Source of the DNA: Naematelia aurantialba
Taxonomy: Eukaryota > Basidiomycota > Tremellomycetes > Tremellales > Naemateliaceae
Length of the DNA stretch: 64,000 nucleotides
Assembly (NCBI GenBank): GCA_021527695.1
Contig: JAKFAO010000004.1
Coordinates: forward strand, 785,001 to 849,000
Direction of reading: 5' to 3'
Shown here: piece after piece, positions 1 through 11,740 of the stretch
Layout: the number at the start of each line of letters is the position of its first letter
How positions within the stretch are numbered: position 1 is the first letter of the stretch
Translations under genes and position numbers: made by a program
Notes under the pieces: model-generated
The model's input: the letters and a program-made list of their open reading frames with translations, nothing else
The model's database searches: none
What the model was told of the DNA's origin: nothing

Positions 1-2205
1 AAACAGAACGCATCAAGTAGTACAGCACCTCCAGGACAGAATCCCAGCAACACAGCAAATGACAATGTGAGAGAGAACACGGGACATGTATCCGCCGATG
101 GAGGTCAAATAGGAGCGCCCCGACCAGAAAGGGAAGGTAGACGCAGAGAGCAACAAGTTGCACCTCAGGGACCTCAAGGACTTCAGGCCAGCAATCACCC
201 AGAGTCCCCAAAATCTTCTCCACATCACCGGCCATCAAATACCTCCTCAACAGAGCAAGACCACGGGGACCACACCTTGCACAATGGTGCTGACCAGGGA
301 GCTGTGTTGACTCGAAGTAAACCTGCGCCAGAAGTGCCCAGAAGCTCGCGGGCTTTGGATGTTGTTGACAAAGAATTGGCCGAGGCTCAACGCCAAAAGG
401 ATTCTGCCAGAAATGCCGTCTTGGAACACCTTCCACCTGGGCAGTCATCTAGTCAAATCAATCAGAAACTGGCAGCAGATCCAGCTTATCTAGCTGCGAG
501 AAGAAAAGTTAAAGATTTGGAGGAAGAGAAAAGAAAATTACTAGAGAATCAGTCTGCCAACGGAAACACTCCAGGACTGGGACAACAACAGAACAGCAAT
601 CCTCCTCCTGGGAGTTCGTCTCCAACAGCTGATCCTCAACATCAGAGTGACTCGCAAGCTTTGAGAGATGCATCAACAACAAGGACGGGACAGGACAACC
701 CAGAAGATCATCCATCAGTCAGCCCAAAGGCGGAGCAAGATAACGATTTGGCTAAGACAACAGCGCAATCAAATTTGGAACGAGCAATAAATTCACTGGC
801 AGCAGCTAGGAGAGACAGGGAGGCAGCACAGAAGGCTGCCAGGGTTGCATTTACAAAACAACATGGTCGTACACCCACCTCAGCTGAGCTAGCAGCAACA
901 AAGCAAGTTCGAGAAGCAGCGGCCAAAGTGGCTAGAGCAAAGCTCGAGAGGGATGCTGCTCAGGCGGCCTTACACAATTTGGAAACAATGGGAACTGCAC
1001 CTCCAATGGACAGCGGACAAGGTATCAACAACCAGACAGACGAGAGCAACCCAGCACAGTCAAGAACAACCCATCAGAAACCTATCGACCATATAGGTGC
1101 TGCCAGCGCACTCCCCACTCACGGAGAGGGAATCGAAGCTGATCAACATTCTCAACCTGAGGTGGAACAGCAAACATCTGGCAACACAGGTGCAGTAGAT
1201 CCAGGAACACCAAGGCCGAGAGTTATCTCAGCGAGGGAACAGCAGGAGAATGGTGACTCCCTCAACCTCGACCCCTCCCCTTCGTCTCAGGCTCCTCCTG
1301 AAGTCACCAAGGACTCCGACAGAAACAAGCCAACATCTGTTGGGAAGTTGAGTGATAACGTAGCCTCCAGATTGCCGCAAGTGGTCTTATTGGGCCTCTT
1401 GTTGTTACCAGTTCTCGCCATGCTTTTAGGGGGGAACAAGGCAAGAAAACCAACGTGGAGAAGTTCACTTCACACTCCCCCTATGCCGAAGCTCCCCAAA
1501 ATTCAGGCAACCCAAAAGCCAAGGTGGAAGGTGGAGCCTGCGCCTCAGCCGCAGATTAATATCAACAACATCCATCGACATGGAATCGAGAACATGGGAG
1601 GACAGAGCCCAGTAGAGCCAGTCCAGTCAGCTGAGAACATTCTGGAGATGGTGATGGAAACGACTGTTCTGGAACCAACAGTACACATCATGGAGAGCAT
1701 TCCGGTCATCACACTTCCCACTCGTCAAACACAACTTGCAATGGCAACCGCTGTAGCCATTGTTTCAGCACCAGTCTTGATTGATTTCTTACGGGGATGG
1801 CCAAAGAGACAACCCTATCAGACAAGGCACCTGCCCGACTTCTACCACTGGGTGCTACTTGCTGCCTTTGGGTTTCTGGTCACATTAAAGCTGGTTCAAA
1901 TTAGTGGAATATCCGGATTTGGAAACGGGAGCAACAACCTGTCAAGCGCTATCCAGTTAGGCATTCGAGACATACTGCAAGCCAGCAGGACAGGCGGGGA
2001 AGCTGCCCTTTGGTTCTTCTCAGAACTGTTGTTTGGTCAAAACAGAACACTGCTGGGGATGATATTGGCTGCAGGGGGTGTGATCCTCCTGGCAAGGTTA
2101 CCACCTCCAGTACCAGGGCCTGAACCTGAATATGTGCCCGCTGTTGTTCAGCTTCTTTATCTGGCTGGGGTCTTAGTACTCGGAGCACTCCTGTGGAATG
2201 CTTGA
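1..2205 (+). CDS. 5'-truncated unknown protein: coiled-coil repeats plus C-terminal membrane segments
   Basis: The reading frame is open from base 1 to a stop at 2203-2205, so the true start lies outside the window; about 734 codons are visible. I do not recognise the family. The first ~450 codons are rich in Gln, Asn, Ser, Pro and Ala and hold two related charged helical units (about codons 122-186 and 255-330). Each is two coiled-coil arms around a linker resembling TPTSAELAA / SSSQINQKL. The C-terminal ~280 codons hold about five hydrophobic segments (about codons 461-477, 581-597, 616-634, 683-700, 714-732). There are no introns in 2.2 kb, whereas nearly every other gene here has several, and codon choice (many CAA, ACA, CCA, AGA) looks unlike the C-ending preference of its neighbours. 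A mobile-element or transferred origin is possible but unproven. Confidence 0.6.
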   Translation, partial: KQNASSSTAPPGQNPSNTANDNVRENTGHVSADGGQIGAPRPEREGRRREQQVAPQGPQGLQASNHPESPKSSPHHRPSNTSSTEQDHGDHTLHNGADQGAVLTRSKPAPEVPRSSRALDVVDKELAEAQRQKDSARNAVLEHLPPGQSSSQINQKLAADPAYLAARRKVKDLEEEKRKLLENQSANGNTPGLGQQQNSNPPPGSSSPTADPQHQSDSQALRDASTTRTGQDNPEDHPSVSPKAEQDNDLAKTTAQSNLERAINSLAAARRDREAAQKAARVAFTKQHGRTPTSAELAATKQVREAAAKVARAKLERDAAQAALHNLETMGTAPPMDSGQGINNQTDESNPAQSRTTHQKPIDHIGAASALPTHGEGIEADQHSQPEVEQQTSGNTGAVDPGTPRPRVISAREQQENGDSLNLDPSPSSQAPPEVTKDSDRNKPTSVGKLSDNVASRLPQVVLLGLLLLPVLAMLLGGNKARKPTWRSSLHTPPMPKLPKIQATQKPRWKVEPAPQPQININNIHRHGIENMGGQSPVEPVQSAENILEMVMETTVLEPTVHIMESIPVITLPTRQTQLAMATAVAIVSAPVLIDFLRGWPKRQPYQTRHLPDFYHWVLLAAFGFLVTLKLVQISGISGFGNGSNNLSSAIQLGIRDILQASRTGGEAALWFFSELLFGQNRTLLGMILAAGGVILLARLPPPVPGPEPEYVPAVVQLLYLAGVLVLGALLWNA

Positions 2206-2879
2206 AGGGCCAAGGAGAGAGATGTGGGGAACCTTGGCAAGAGCATACAAAGCATCCTGTGATGGAATGACAACCCGTTACCAATATTTGGTACCAGCTA
2301 GTATAAAATCAGATTCAATCCGAGTCGGTGGGTTGAATGTTGTGCGTTGGTCGTCAAGATGATATACTGGTCAGTACTGACACAAACATGGTTGAAGATC
2401 ACCAAGGACAGGCGTCATCGGTTATTGTCTATCCAATATTGCGTGAACGTCTACGGGAACAGAGCTAAGTAAGGGATTGCGGAGCTCCTGTATGGCTTTC
2501 TCGCGCACAGTCCCTCAAACGAGAATATAACAATGGTTGTGCACTCAATGCCCGGTGGCAGCATGGCCATTTCAGAGGGGAACAGCAGCGAAGGAGCGAA
2601 ATAATACTTAAGGCAAAGTTCACATTGGAGGTGCCCGCTCGAGAGTTGTGGCCTGATCTCTAAGAGCATCGATAAAGAACGCATGTGGAACAGGTTGTGC
2701 GACGAGACAGGACGTTAGTACGAAGCAAAGACTGGCTGCGCTCGGACCGTACGGTTGAGTTGGCCGGCGATTCCGGCTGCCGGCGCCGGTTGCCGCAAGA
2801 CGAATTTGCGGCATGTCCGTTTGTTTCTTCAGCATTGAATCTCCATCTGTTGCCATCCACACATTGTCTCTGAGCCAGA
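2206..2879. other. Intergenic region between the truncated gene and GH31
   Basis: No convincing gene is visible. It should hold the 3' end of the left-edge gene and the promoter of the GH31 gene. The only structure I noticed is a 15-bp palindrome near its left end. The short frames near 2620-2870 lack coding character and splice context. Confidence 0.5.
2279..2293. repeat. 15-bp palindrome TACCAATATTTGGTA
   Basis: Two 6-base arms (TACCAA and TTGGTA) flank a 3-base centre, about 75 bp after the stop of the intronless left-edge gene. It could be a small terminator-like hairpin, a protein site, or an end motif of a mobile element. Nothing else supports a particular role. Confidence 0.35.
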
Positions 2880-5800
2880 ATGCCAGTCGTCGAGCGCGAA
2901 CTTTCTGGCTTTCAACTTGCAGCCGAAACGCTCAAGGCGGGTGGCGAAGGACCGCTTCTGTCTTTCACACTAGTCTCATCTCCAACAGCGGTTTACAAAG
3001 GTTTCTCGTATACAATCACCTTCCCGCTTGCGAATACATACCGTGTCCTATTGACTGGTCCCGGTCGTCCTCAACCGCCGCATGACAATATTCGCCTGCG
3101 TTCTCAATCACTGCCATTTGAGCTGAGCGGGCTGGATGCCGTCGCTTGCACTGCAATCCTCCGGTTCCCGACGTCCGGAGACACCGCGGTTGGGGCAGAC
3201 GAGAAGAGGCGTGAGATACACCTCGAGTGGCACGACTCGATCGTTTTGACTGTCTATGAGCCAACCATCGGCTCCGGGCAGGTGCGAATACTCGGTGATT
3301 TGCCTGGGCGATCATATGCTCTCACTGAGCAAGGAGTCTCACGGCACTGGTGGATCGAGCGCGAAAACCTCCATCTTGGTCTGGGCGAGAAAGCAGCACC
3401 GATTGACTTGACCGGTCGAAGCTTCGTGCTCCATGGATCCGACTCGGCATGCTACGATGCTTACGAAGGGGATCCACTGTATAAGCACACGCCTTATCTC
3501 ATATCCACTCCTCGGGGACAATTTGGGAAGGAGCAAAACTCGGCATACGCAATCTACCATCCTACAAACTCCTTCGGTACATGGGATCTTGGCCGTTTCC
3601 ATGATGACCCGTGGGGTTACTTCAAAGCATACACCCAAGACTTTGGAGGACTGGAAGAATGGGTAATGATCGGCAAGGGGGTAAAGGAGGTGGTTCGAAC
3701 ATTTGCCGAGCTAGTAGGAAGGCCTAAACTGGTTGGGAGAGACTGGTTGGGCTATCTGGCTTCCGGAATGGGCCTTGGTGAATCTGTATGTCGCGGACTG
3801 GCGGCAATCCTTCCACGACTGATGAACTAGGATCACCCTATTGCCCAAGAGCTCCTTTCGACTTGGCCAGACTTGTGCAAGCAGCACGACATACCTTGTT
3901 CTGCCATGCACGTGAGCGCGCACCTGGAGCTGCAATGTTCTTATCTCGCTCATCCGTGTAGTTGTCCTCTGGGTATACGGTTGGAGAGGATGGTAACCGT
4001 TATGTCTTCACCATGAACAAGAAGCGGTACCCCGATTTCGCAGGCATGGTTGCACATTTCCATCGAGCCGGAATCAAGGTTGTACCGAACATCAAGCCGT
4101 ACATGCTCCAGAGTCATCCGCATTACCTAGAGCTCTACGCTCAGAATGCTCTTTTTCACGACCCGCAGACTGGCAAGCCCGTCGAAACGCGAATCTGGTC
4201 CAGTGGGGTCGGGGTGAATGGCAAGGGCAGCTGGGTTGATATGACAAGTGAAGAGGGACGATCCTGGTGGGCGCGTGGAGTGAAGAGTTTGATCGAGCAG
4301 GGTGTGGATGGCATGTGGAAGTGAGTATCAATGGTCAAGCGGATGCTGACTAGCAGTGATAACAATGAGTTCTACCTCCACGATGATGCGTACATCTGCA
4401 AAAACCAACTACCAATGCAAGCCATCAGTCCTGTGAAAGGCGAAGCAAGTGTTGGGCTCATGGGTCGAATGATAAATGCGAGTCGGGTACCTTTGTAAGG
4501 GTTCAAGCTAACCGATATAGACGGAGATGATGGCGAAAGTTTCTCACGATACCCTCACTGCGGCGCACTCTGATCGCCGAACGTATGTGCTTACGAGATC
4601 CGGTAATGTGGGAACCTTCAAATATGCCTGTTCGACTTGGTCAGGGGACAACGAGACCTCGTGAGTCGGGAGAGATTTCCTGTTACGATACCATTTGGTC
4701 TTTCCTCTTGGCTTGGTTACACAGCACACCTTCTATGGATCTAATTTATTCTAACCTCGAGCTTATATTGATGCATACGTAGCTGGAAGAATCTGCGTGG
4801 CTCCCAGGCGATACAACTTCAGTCGTCCCTCTCGCTGATGCAATCGTACGGCTCGGACATCGGTGGTTTCGGGGGCCCACTTCCGAATGCGGAGCTCATC
4901 ACGCGCTGGGTCCAGCTGGGCGTGACGCACTCCCGCTTTTGCATCCACAGCTTCAAGCCTGATAAGAATGATCCCAGTGGTGCCGGGGCGACAAACACGC
5001 CTTGGATGGTGCGTCCACTTGCGGACATGCTCGATACCTGATACTGAACTTCTCAGTATCCGGAAGTGTTACCCGTGATCCGCGATGCGATAAAATGGCG
5101 CTACAAGCTTCTGCCGTACTTGTATGTCGATTCGGACCGTTGGCTGTTGGCACTAATGGTGAAGCAACTCGCTCATGTGGCTATCGCATTTGGAGGCAGA
5201 ACCTACAAACGCTCCCCTATTCTTCGGCGAATTTGCGTCGGACCCGCTCCTCTATACTCAAGCATCGCTTAATGGCTTTGACGCTTGGATTGGTACTGGC
5301 CAGCTTCTCTCCGCACCTGCTCTCTTTGAGGGTATGCTTTCCCGTGAAGTGTATTTCCCCCGATCAAGCGCGAACGACCAATCAATCTATTTTGACTTGC
5401 ACGCGCCTTTCGGTCAGCACAAAGCAGGGAGCACTGCAACGATCGCAACTCCCTTGGATCACATGGGCCTGTTTGCGCGGGAAGGGGCGGTCATCCCCAC
5501 GGGAAAACCGCAAAATACGGTTACGCAGATCAGGGGTCCGGGTCGAACCACAACTGACGGTGTCGACGTTGTGCTTGAGAGCGAGGGTGGTGTGGTGGGT
5601 CTGGACGACTGGAGGGGTGTGCAGATATTCCCTGGAAAGAGCGGCAATTATAGCGGCAAGTGGATCGAAGACGACGGTATCAGCACGACTCCCGCCAAAG
5701 CTATCATCGAGGTCGTCTACAAAGGTTACGAGAAACAAGTCGAAGTGCAGCTCAGGTTCGCGGAATGGTCTTTTAAGCCGTTATGGGGAGACAAGGTGTC

Positions 5801-5894
5801 TGTGTTGCTGCCCATCGGAGATGAACGGACCGTCAAAGGCTGCGAGCGGCTTTATCATGAAGGACGAACGGCATGGCTCGTACAGGTCAAGTAG
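2880..5894 (+). CDS. Glycoside hydrolase family 31 (alpha-glucosidase/alpha-xylosidase type)
   Basis: Eight exons: 2880-3785, 3831-3911, 3962-4320, 4357-4486, 4521-4660, 4783-5008, 5057-5121, 5165-5894. They join in phase to 878 aa. GH31 enzymes hydrolyse alpha-linked glycosides with retention. The nucleophile motif GMWNDNNE (Asp ~450) and the second acid region SYGSDIGGFGGP (Asp ~564) are both present. The middle barrel is also typical (LSSGYTVGEDGNRYVF, VVPNIKPYML). There is no obvious signal peptide, so the enzyme may be intracellular. The start is the first ATG in frame. The WNDNNE form resembles bacterial-type or xylosidase-like members more than secreted fungal maltases (WxDMNE), so the substrate is uncertain. 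Introns are 34-50 nt except one of 122 nt. Confidence 0.93.
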
Positions 5895-6936
5895 GGTCGA
5901 TCAGGGACGCGAGCATGAACTTCAGCATCCCGTAGCTTGTTCGGAATGTGAGAATTGTTTTGTGCAATGATGTCTGAAAGCTCGGGAAGAGCGGGGCTTC
6001 TTCTGCGGCGGCACAACTCGTTTGACCACTCTGATCGTTTCCTGAATACCACGTACGGCTTCTCAGCCCTGCTCCGCCATGCCAGTTGCTGTTGAACATT
6101 CAAGCTCTAAGAAGATCGTAGCACGGTAGCTGTGTTTGAATGCTGAAAACAAGACGGGGGCTGTTAGCGATTGGAATATTACGTCAGCATGTCATGCCCC
6201 CCATCGTGCTGGAGGGCAGAGGCTTATTGACTGTTCTGTCTGAAACTAAAGTCCAGCTCAGTTGCTATACCATTGGGAATCGCAGCTCGGCGAGAGCGTC
6301 AACATAGACTCCATAGCATGGTGAGCAGGCCTCTGGGCAATATTTGAGCACAAAATCTGATTTATCGGTTCACCTCTTGTGCGACACGCTTCCTTCCTCA
6401 CTCCTGCCCGTCGCTGCAATTTACACCTCGACCCAATCCTTCGACTCTATACTTAGCCGACCGAACGTGATATCCGCCGGAAAAACGCCAACTTTGCTGC
6501 TCGAGCGCAAGCAGGCAAGCGGACTGCCAGGCCAGCTAGGTCAGGTCAGAAACGGAGTATCGGTACATGGGTCCTGCTGGGAATGGGTTTCTTGTTGGTC
6601 GGAGGGAGTGAGTTTCCATTCCATTTGACCCTTCGTTACGCCATTCAACTGGCAAGAGGGACATGTTTTGACAAAACTTAGCGGTCGTGGAATTGGCGAG
6701 GTTGATCTTTTTCGGCAGTCTTTGATCCTCAAACGAGGTGAGTCTGTCTTTGACATCCATGCAAAGTGGCTTTTTAACGCTCTGTTGTCCAAAGACAAAT
6801 TATTCGACTCTAAGTACGCGCTTGAGACTTGCCCATCGAACGAGCATGTACAAACCAGACTCAACTATGAATGTAATCCATGACAACATGCGTGTCTAGC
6901 CTGATGGCACATCCCCTCCGCGTACATACACAAACC
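5895..6936. other. 1-kb intergenic region between convergent genes
   Basis: This lies between the 3' ends of GH31 and the sterol sensor. Short frames exist on both strands (for example 6344-6628 + and 6541-6864 -), but none has a recognisable domain, a good start, or splice continuity. I see no tRNA, repeat or long palindrome. It is unusually long for a gap between converging ends in this window, so a non-coding transcript or a decayed gene is possible but unsupported. Confidence 0.4.
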
Positions 6937-9900
6937 TCAGATGTTCTTCCGAGCCGAGTCCGCCCTGGGAGGCGGTGGCGTGACACCGGAGCCTACATAT
7001 GCCTTCTTGTTGATAGACACGACTGCTGCACCCCCATCTGATCGTTCTGCACCTGTGCCGCTAACGCGGCTCTTGGACTTGTTCGTCTTCTCTCTTTCTA
7101 TGCTGATAACGCCCAAGCGGTTACCGAACCCTCCCACCGCCCTTCGAGGTCCTACACGGTCAAATGGCCTGACCTCGACGTAGGCCAACCCAGGATATGT
7201 GGTCACGGAGAGACTCTCGTGGAGGCCTGGGAAGGACGCCCGTCCGTCCATAGACAGGAGGCGCTGGTTTCGTCGCTCGCGGATGCTCAGTCCAGCTGAC
7301 GAAGTGACAAGATCACGCGCCGTCCGCATGGCAATTGCTGCGAAAGGAGCAGAGTCCACAATAAGAGTTGTTCCGTTCCATGCGCGGGCAAGGTCGACAC
7401 TCCACACCTGCCATCCTGAATCATCGACCCCCCCTCCAGCTCGCCGCATGCCGACGAGTCTGTCCTCTAGTCCCGTCCAGCACCCACTAGACGACGGCGA
7501 AAAGATAGCGCCTAGAGGATGGACCTCCCAGTCTGCATCGTTCGATCCTGAGGACGTGGTTGAGGGCATCCCATTGACCAGCTCGAGTGAACTCGGTTGC
7601 TGAACTCGAACATCGTCGTCGCGATGTAGATTGCTGAGCCGTCGTGCACCGCCGTGACTGGACAAGGGGAATTCGCCGTTGCTGATCGGCGGTAGTAAGG
7701 ATGGAGACTTGCGCGGCGAGCTACCCGGTGAAATCGCGCGAGCCGGAGACGGTGGAACAATCAGACCTCGAACGGGGGATTTTCCAGCGGGGACTGTAAC
7801 AATTTCTTCTGCGCTTGAACGGCGACGGACAGGCGTGCAGCGGCAGAAAGTTGCGGCCTTAGGAAGTACGCGGTCCAGATGCACCTTAGTTGCGGAGGAC
7901 GAGACCACCAGGAAGCCCTCTTTCGATATGGTGCCACAGCCAACGCAGATCATGTTCGCTGAAGACACAATCTCGATCCGATTGATCCTCTCAGAGGACT
8001 GAGCTTGCGGTATAGTTACCAGAGGCGCATTACATGCGTCGTATATCTCGATTGTGCCAGAACTGTATCCCAGAGCAAGGTAGTCCACCGATCCTTCGCG
8101 CGTTATATGGGAATGCTGCGAGACCGCGGTAAGGTGGTCGTCTAAGGTTGTGAGAGATGAGAGGCTAATGCCTGCCCACTCAGTGTGTTCCAGACGCTCG
8201 CCTTCGTTTATGGACACCAAGGCGGAAGTGAGAGGTTTGTTGGTGGATCGTCGATAAATCGTCGGATTAAGCGGCGTCCCAACGACGATCCGCTCCGGTC
8301 GTGACATAAAAAACACGCGCAATCCTACACCAGTAGGACGGATGATCTGACGCGATGATGTTTCATTCGTTGTCAAAGTCACACTACCATCTTCGAAACC
8401 AACCAAGAGCGACGGTGCCGGTCTCGCAGCTTGCAATGTTGAGGGCTCTGTGAAAGGGTCTTCTTCAGGCTCGGAACCGGCGGCAAAAGCAATTGTGCCG
8501 ATCCTCGCTGCGGAGCCGTCAATCTGTCGAGAAGGCAAAGCGATGGCCTTGCCATCACCATGCACGTCCCAGAGGCGTATCGAGCCACTCGCCAAGCAGA
8601 CTGCAACGTATGTGCCGCTGGTATCGACTGTCACGGCAACGATCGGCCCGTCGGTAGCCTCCGTTGCGGCATGTAAAGGCTCCCTGGTGCCGCACCCACT
8701 ATCCGTCTCCGAAAATCTCCACAAGCAAACCGTACTGTCAACAGCGACTGACAATAAGATGTGCCCCCTTGCACTACCCGCAATCAGATCGATGTCCGCT
8801 GCGTGGCTGCATGGGAGCATGTGCACTTTGAGATCTCGTGTTGTAGTTGAGTTGAGACCGCGGCTGGACTCGCTCTCCGATTCGGGAGGGCCCTTTGTTC
8901 TTCCGAGCTTGTTGCGCTGCGCGTCCAAAAGTTCTGAGTCCTTCAGAAGATATAGAAGCAAAGCATACAGTGCAGTAGCTGTAACAGCCTGGGGAAGAAT
9001 GACTACTTTGAACAGATAGAAGAGCGGTGTTAATCTCGGAAGAACAAGACGGGAGGTCGGCAGAGACAATTTGCGGATGTCGGTCGGCTGCATGTGATGT
9101 CCGGGTCGAGGCAGAATGACGATTGAGGCAGATGGGGCAAGAACCCGGATAGTAGGCCAATTTGATGGATTGAGCGACCGCCAAAGTCTCTCTGCTGGCG
9201 GAAGAGAAGCCAATTCAGTGAGGTGAGTTTGGGACGAGTATGGGCGCGCGACTGCAGTCTGTATTGGGGTGGAAGGCCGGGACGGGATGTAACCATACAG
9301 CGAGGCTGGATGTTCAGATGAGGAATGGTGACGCTCGGTTAGGTAATAAATGATGACTATAGTGACCAGAAGCTTCACTGGTAAGTACGCCAACCGCCAT
9401 GGCTACAGCACCACTCACAACAAGCAGACTACCACTCTTGGCAGTCCTGGCACGGACAAGCCGTTTCCAGCTGAACAGCTTCTCACGGCCACCGTCATCG
9501 GGCTCACCATCGTCCTGGACGGGTGGCGTCGGAATGCCTCCGTTCGAGGAGAGTACATCTGCCAACTCCAGCCTCTGAGCATCGATCGATAGGACTGTCA
9601 GGAAGAAAGTATGCAGCATGAACCAATCGGTAATGATGACTACGGCGGCAAAGAGACAAAACTCCCGTACAGGGCCTAGTGAGATGCAGAGCCATACCGC
9701 GCCGAGGACGAGTAAGTCTGTGAGGGACGTAATGGCGATTGTCGTGCCAACCTTGGACAGGGCAAGACCGATCCGTACCGGGACCGAATAGGTGAAGGGA
9801 ACGGAAAAGACGGCCTTGGTCTGGTGCTGTCAGCTCGTGCTTAGTCTTGGGGGCCAGGACCCTGGGACAGGATACGTACCAGAGTTGACATGTTCTCGAC

Positions 9901-11472
9901 GCCGACAACGACGATGACAAAGGGTAGAACATAGGAAGGCAAGGTCGGTTGAGCTTGACTAGATCCCCAACCATTCCAACCAAGAATCGCCAATACACTG
10001 ATCGACATGACCGCCGAGCAACAAAGCTGAACAATACCTGTGAACGCCAAACCAAAGCGTGAATGCACTTTTGACGCATTTGAAATCCGAGATGCGAGGG
10101 CGACAAAGAGGACAACGTACAACAGGAGAACAAGAAGAGGGGGATTGGAGGGGATCATTGGCGGATGGGAGGAAACATCTGAACTATCAGATTGGGTCGA
10201 GACTCGTGAGCGGTACTACGTTGATCAGTGCGCGGCCAGAAGAAAGGCTAGAGTGAGAGTACACACCGAAAGCATCCAATCTCCGCTACGATCTATGTGG
10301 GCACCTCTAACACCAGTCGCCTCTACGAATACTTCCCCCTTCAAGGGCTGGGATATTCGCTGAAGGGTCGACACCCATCTTTCGTTGAAGGTATCCCGGG
10401 ATGATGGAAAGACATGGAACATTATCGCGATACTATGGTACACGCTAGTGCCATCTTGCAGCCAGACAATCGGGGTGTGTCCATCCTCATAAGTCGAATT
10501 CCGCGGAATGCCCATAGAGAAGAATTCTAATGGAATCACGGGATTCGGTCCCGGTCGAGGCGACAAGATGTAGCAAGGCTCGAGTCCAGAGACGCTGTGC
10601 GTCTCTTCGCTTCCGAGATTTCGCACACAATCCTCCCCTGTCGTTGCGTGTTCTGTCGCCCAGGCTTCCGCAGCATCCGAGAGGAGTCGTAGAAGTAGGA
10701 GATCCCGTTCTGTCCATGCCCCTTCCGTTCCATCTGCATCTCCGTCCAGCACATCCCCAACATCTGCCCAGCCAACCCTCACAAGTCTGACCTCCTCCTT
10801 TGCGTCCACCACATCACTCGTACCTCTCACGCTTGACGCGTGCCAACCCTCGTCGCCATCAGATTGACCTGTATCCCACCATCCACCCCAAGTTAGAGGT
10901 GGTAATAATGGCGGCGTGTATGGGAAGAAGCTGTCGAGCACAGGGGTACTGAGGAGTGACAGAGGATGCTCTTTGCGCGGCCGAGGCGTTTGCTGGGCTT
11001 GATGATGAAGCGGAGTTTTGTGAGTATCGTGAACCGACAGGTACGGGGGATGTAATGGTGGAAACCTTTTCTGGAGATATATTGATAGAGCCGGATAAAA
11101 GAGGTTGGTCATGACCAAGCAGTCGATTAGCAGCGTGCGGATCTACAAATGCATCAGCGATGGAGGGCAAGCGTCTAGACAAAGTCCCGGATCTACCTGA
11201 TTACGGGCACAGTGCTCCCCAAACATCCTGAATCCTTCCCTCACCCAAGCGCGCTTGCTCTGCTGCCTGCCACGAACCCGCGAGCCGCCTTTATCCGCAC
11301 CCCCAGCCCGCGAAGGCGCTTTGCGGTAGCCCGCATCTCTATGTGGTGGGACATTTGTCGACGATGCGGTGCGCTCGTAGCGCTGGCGCACGACGCCCGA
11401 GGCCGTCTGGAGGTGAGCGGTGGATGTTGAAGCGTGCCCGTTGCCGTTCCATATCCTCGGATGACTGGACAT
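6937..11472 (-). CDS. SCP1: SCAP/Scp1-type sterol sensor (SREBP cleavage-activating protein)
   Basis: Five exons on the minus strand: 11472-11197, 11142-10267, 10215-9880, 9826-9458, 9402-6937, giving 1440 aa in phase. SCAP escorts the membrane-bound SREBP factor from ER to Golgi when sterol (or, in fungi, oxygen) is low. The N-terminus has a membrane anchor then a luminal stretch. Exons 3-4 encode a sterol-sensing domain whose core (GLALSKVGTTIAITSLTDLL) closely matches the NPC1/SCAP pattern. Exon 5 encodes a cytosolic WD40 region with VCLWRF and IRLWDVHGD blades. The fourth intron (9403-9457) uses donor GTCCGT. The gene diverges from IML1 over 268 bp. In Cryptococcus the Scp1-Sre1 pathway mediates hypoxia and azole responses; that role here is inferred. 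Confidence 0.93.
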
Positions 11473-11740
11473 TGATCGTAAGCTCCTCCCCGTCTCACTT
11501 GTGGGTGTGACTGCTGATCGCCGTCATGAGTGGTTCGGCCAGACAGGAGAAGGAGGAGGAGTATGGGCCTACAAATGGCATAGAAAGGGGCAATTCACTT
11601 CAAGCTTTATTTGCTCCCGCTCGTTAGCAAATGGCGATAGCAACAGCCCTGGTCTAATTATGAGGACGCTGCACGACAAGACGGTCGGCATGCCATGATC
11701 TTCGCATCATAATGCTGGCGAGAGACGCTAGTCGAGCACC
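11473..11740. promoter_or_regulatory. Shared divergent promoter of SCAP and IML1
   Basis: 268 bp separate the two start codons on opposite strands, so the control regions must overlap. No TATA box or recognised factor site stood out. The short frames here belong to neither gene. Confidence 0.6.

Noticed and set aside
5002..5970. 322-codon + strand frame
   Set aside because: It runs through two GH31 introns in another phase; the spliced GH31 frame has catalytic motifs and consistent junctions.
6344..6864. Possible small genes in the 1-kb gap
   Set aside because: Short frames on both strands without domains, good starts or splice partners.
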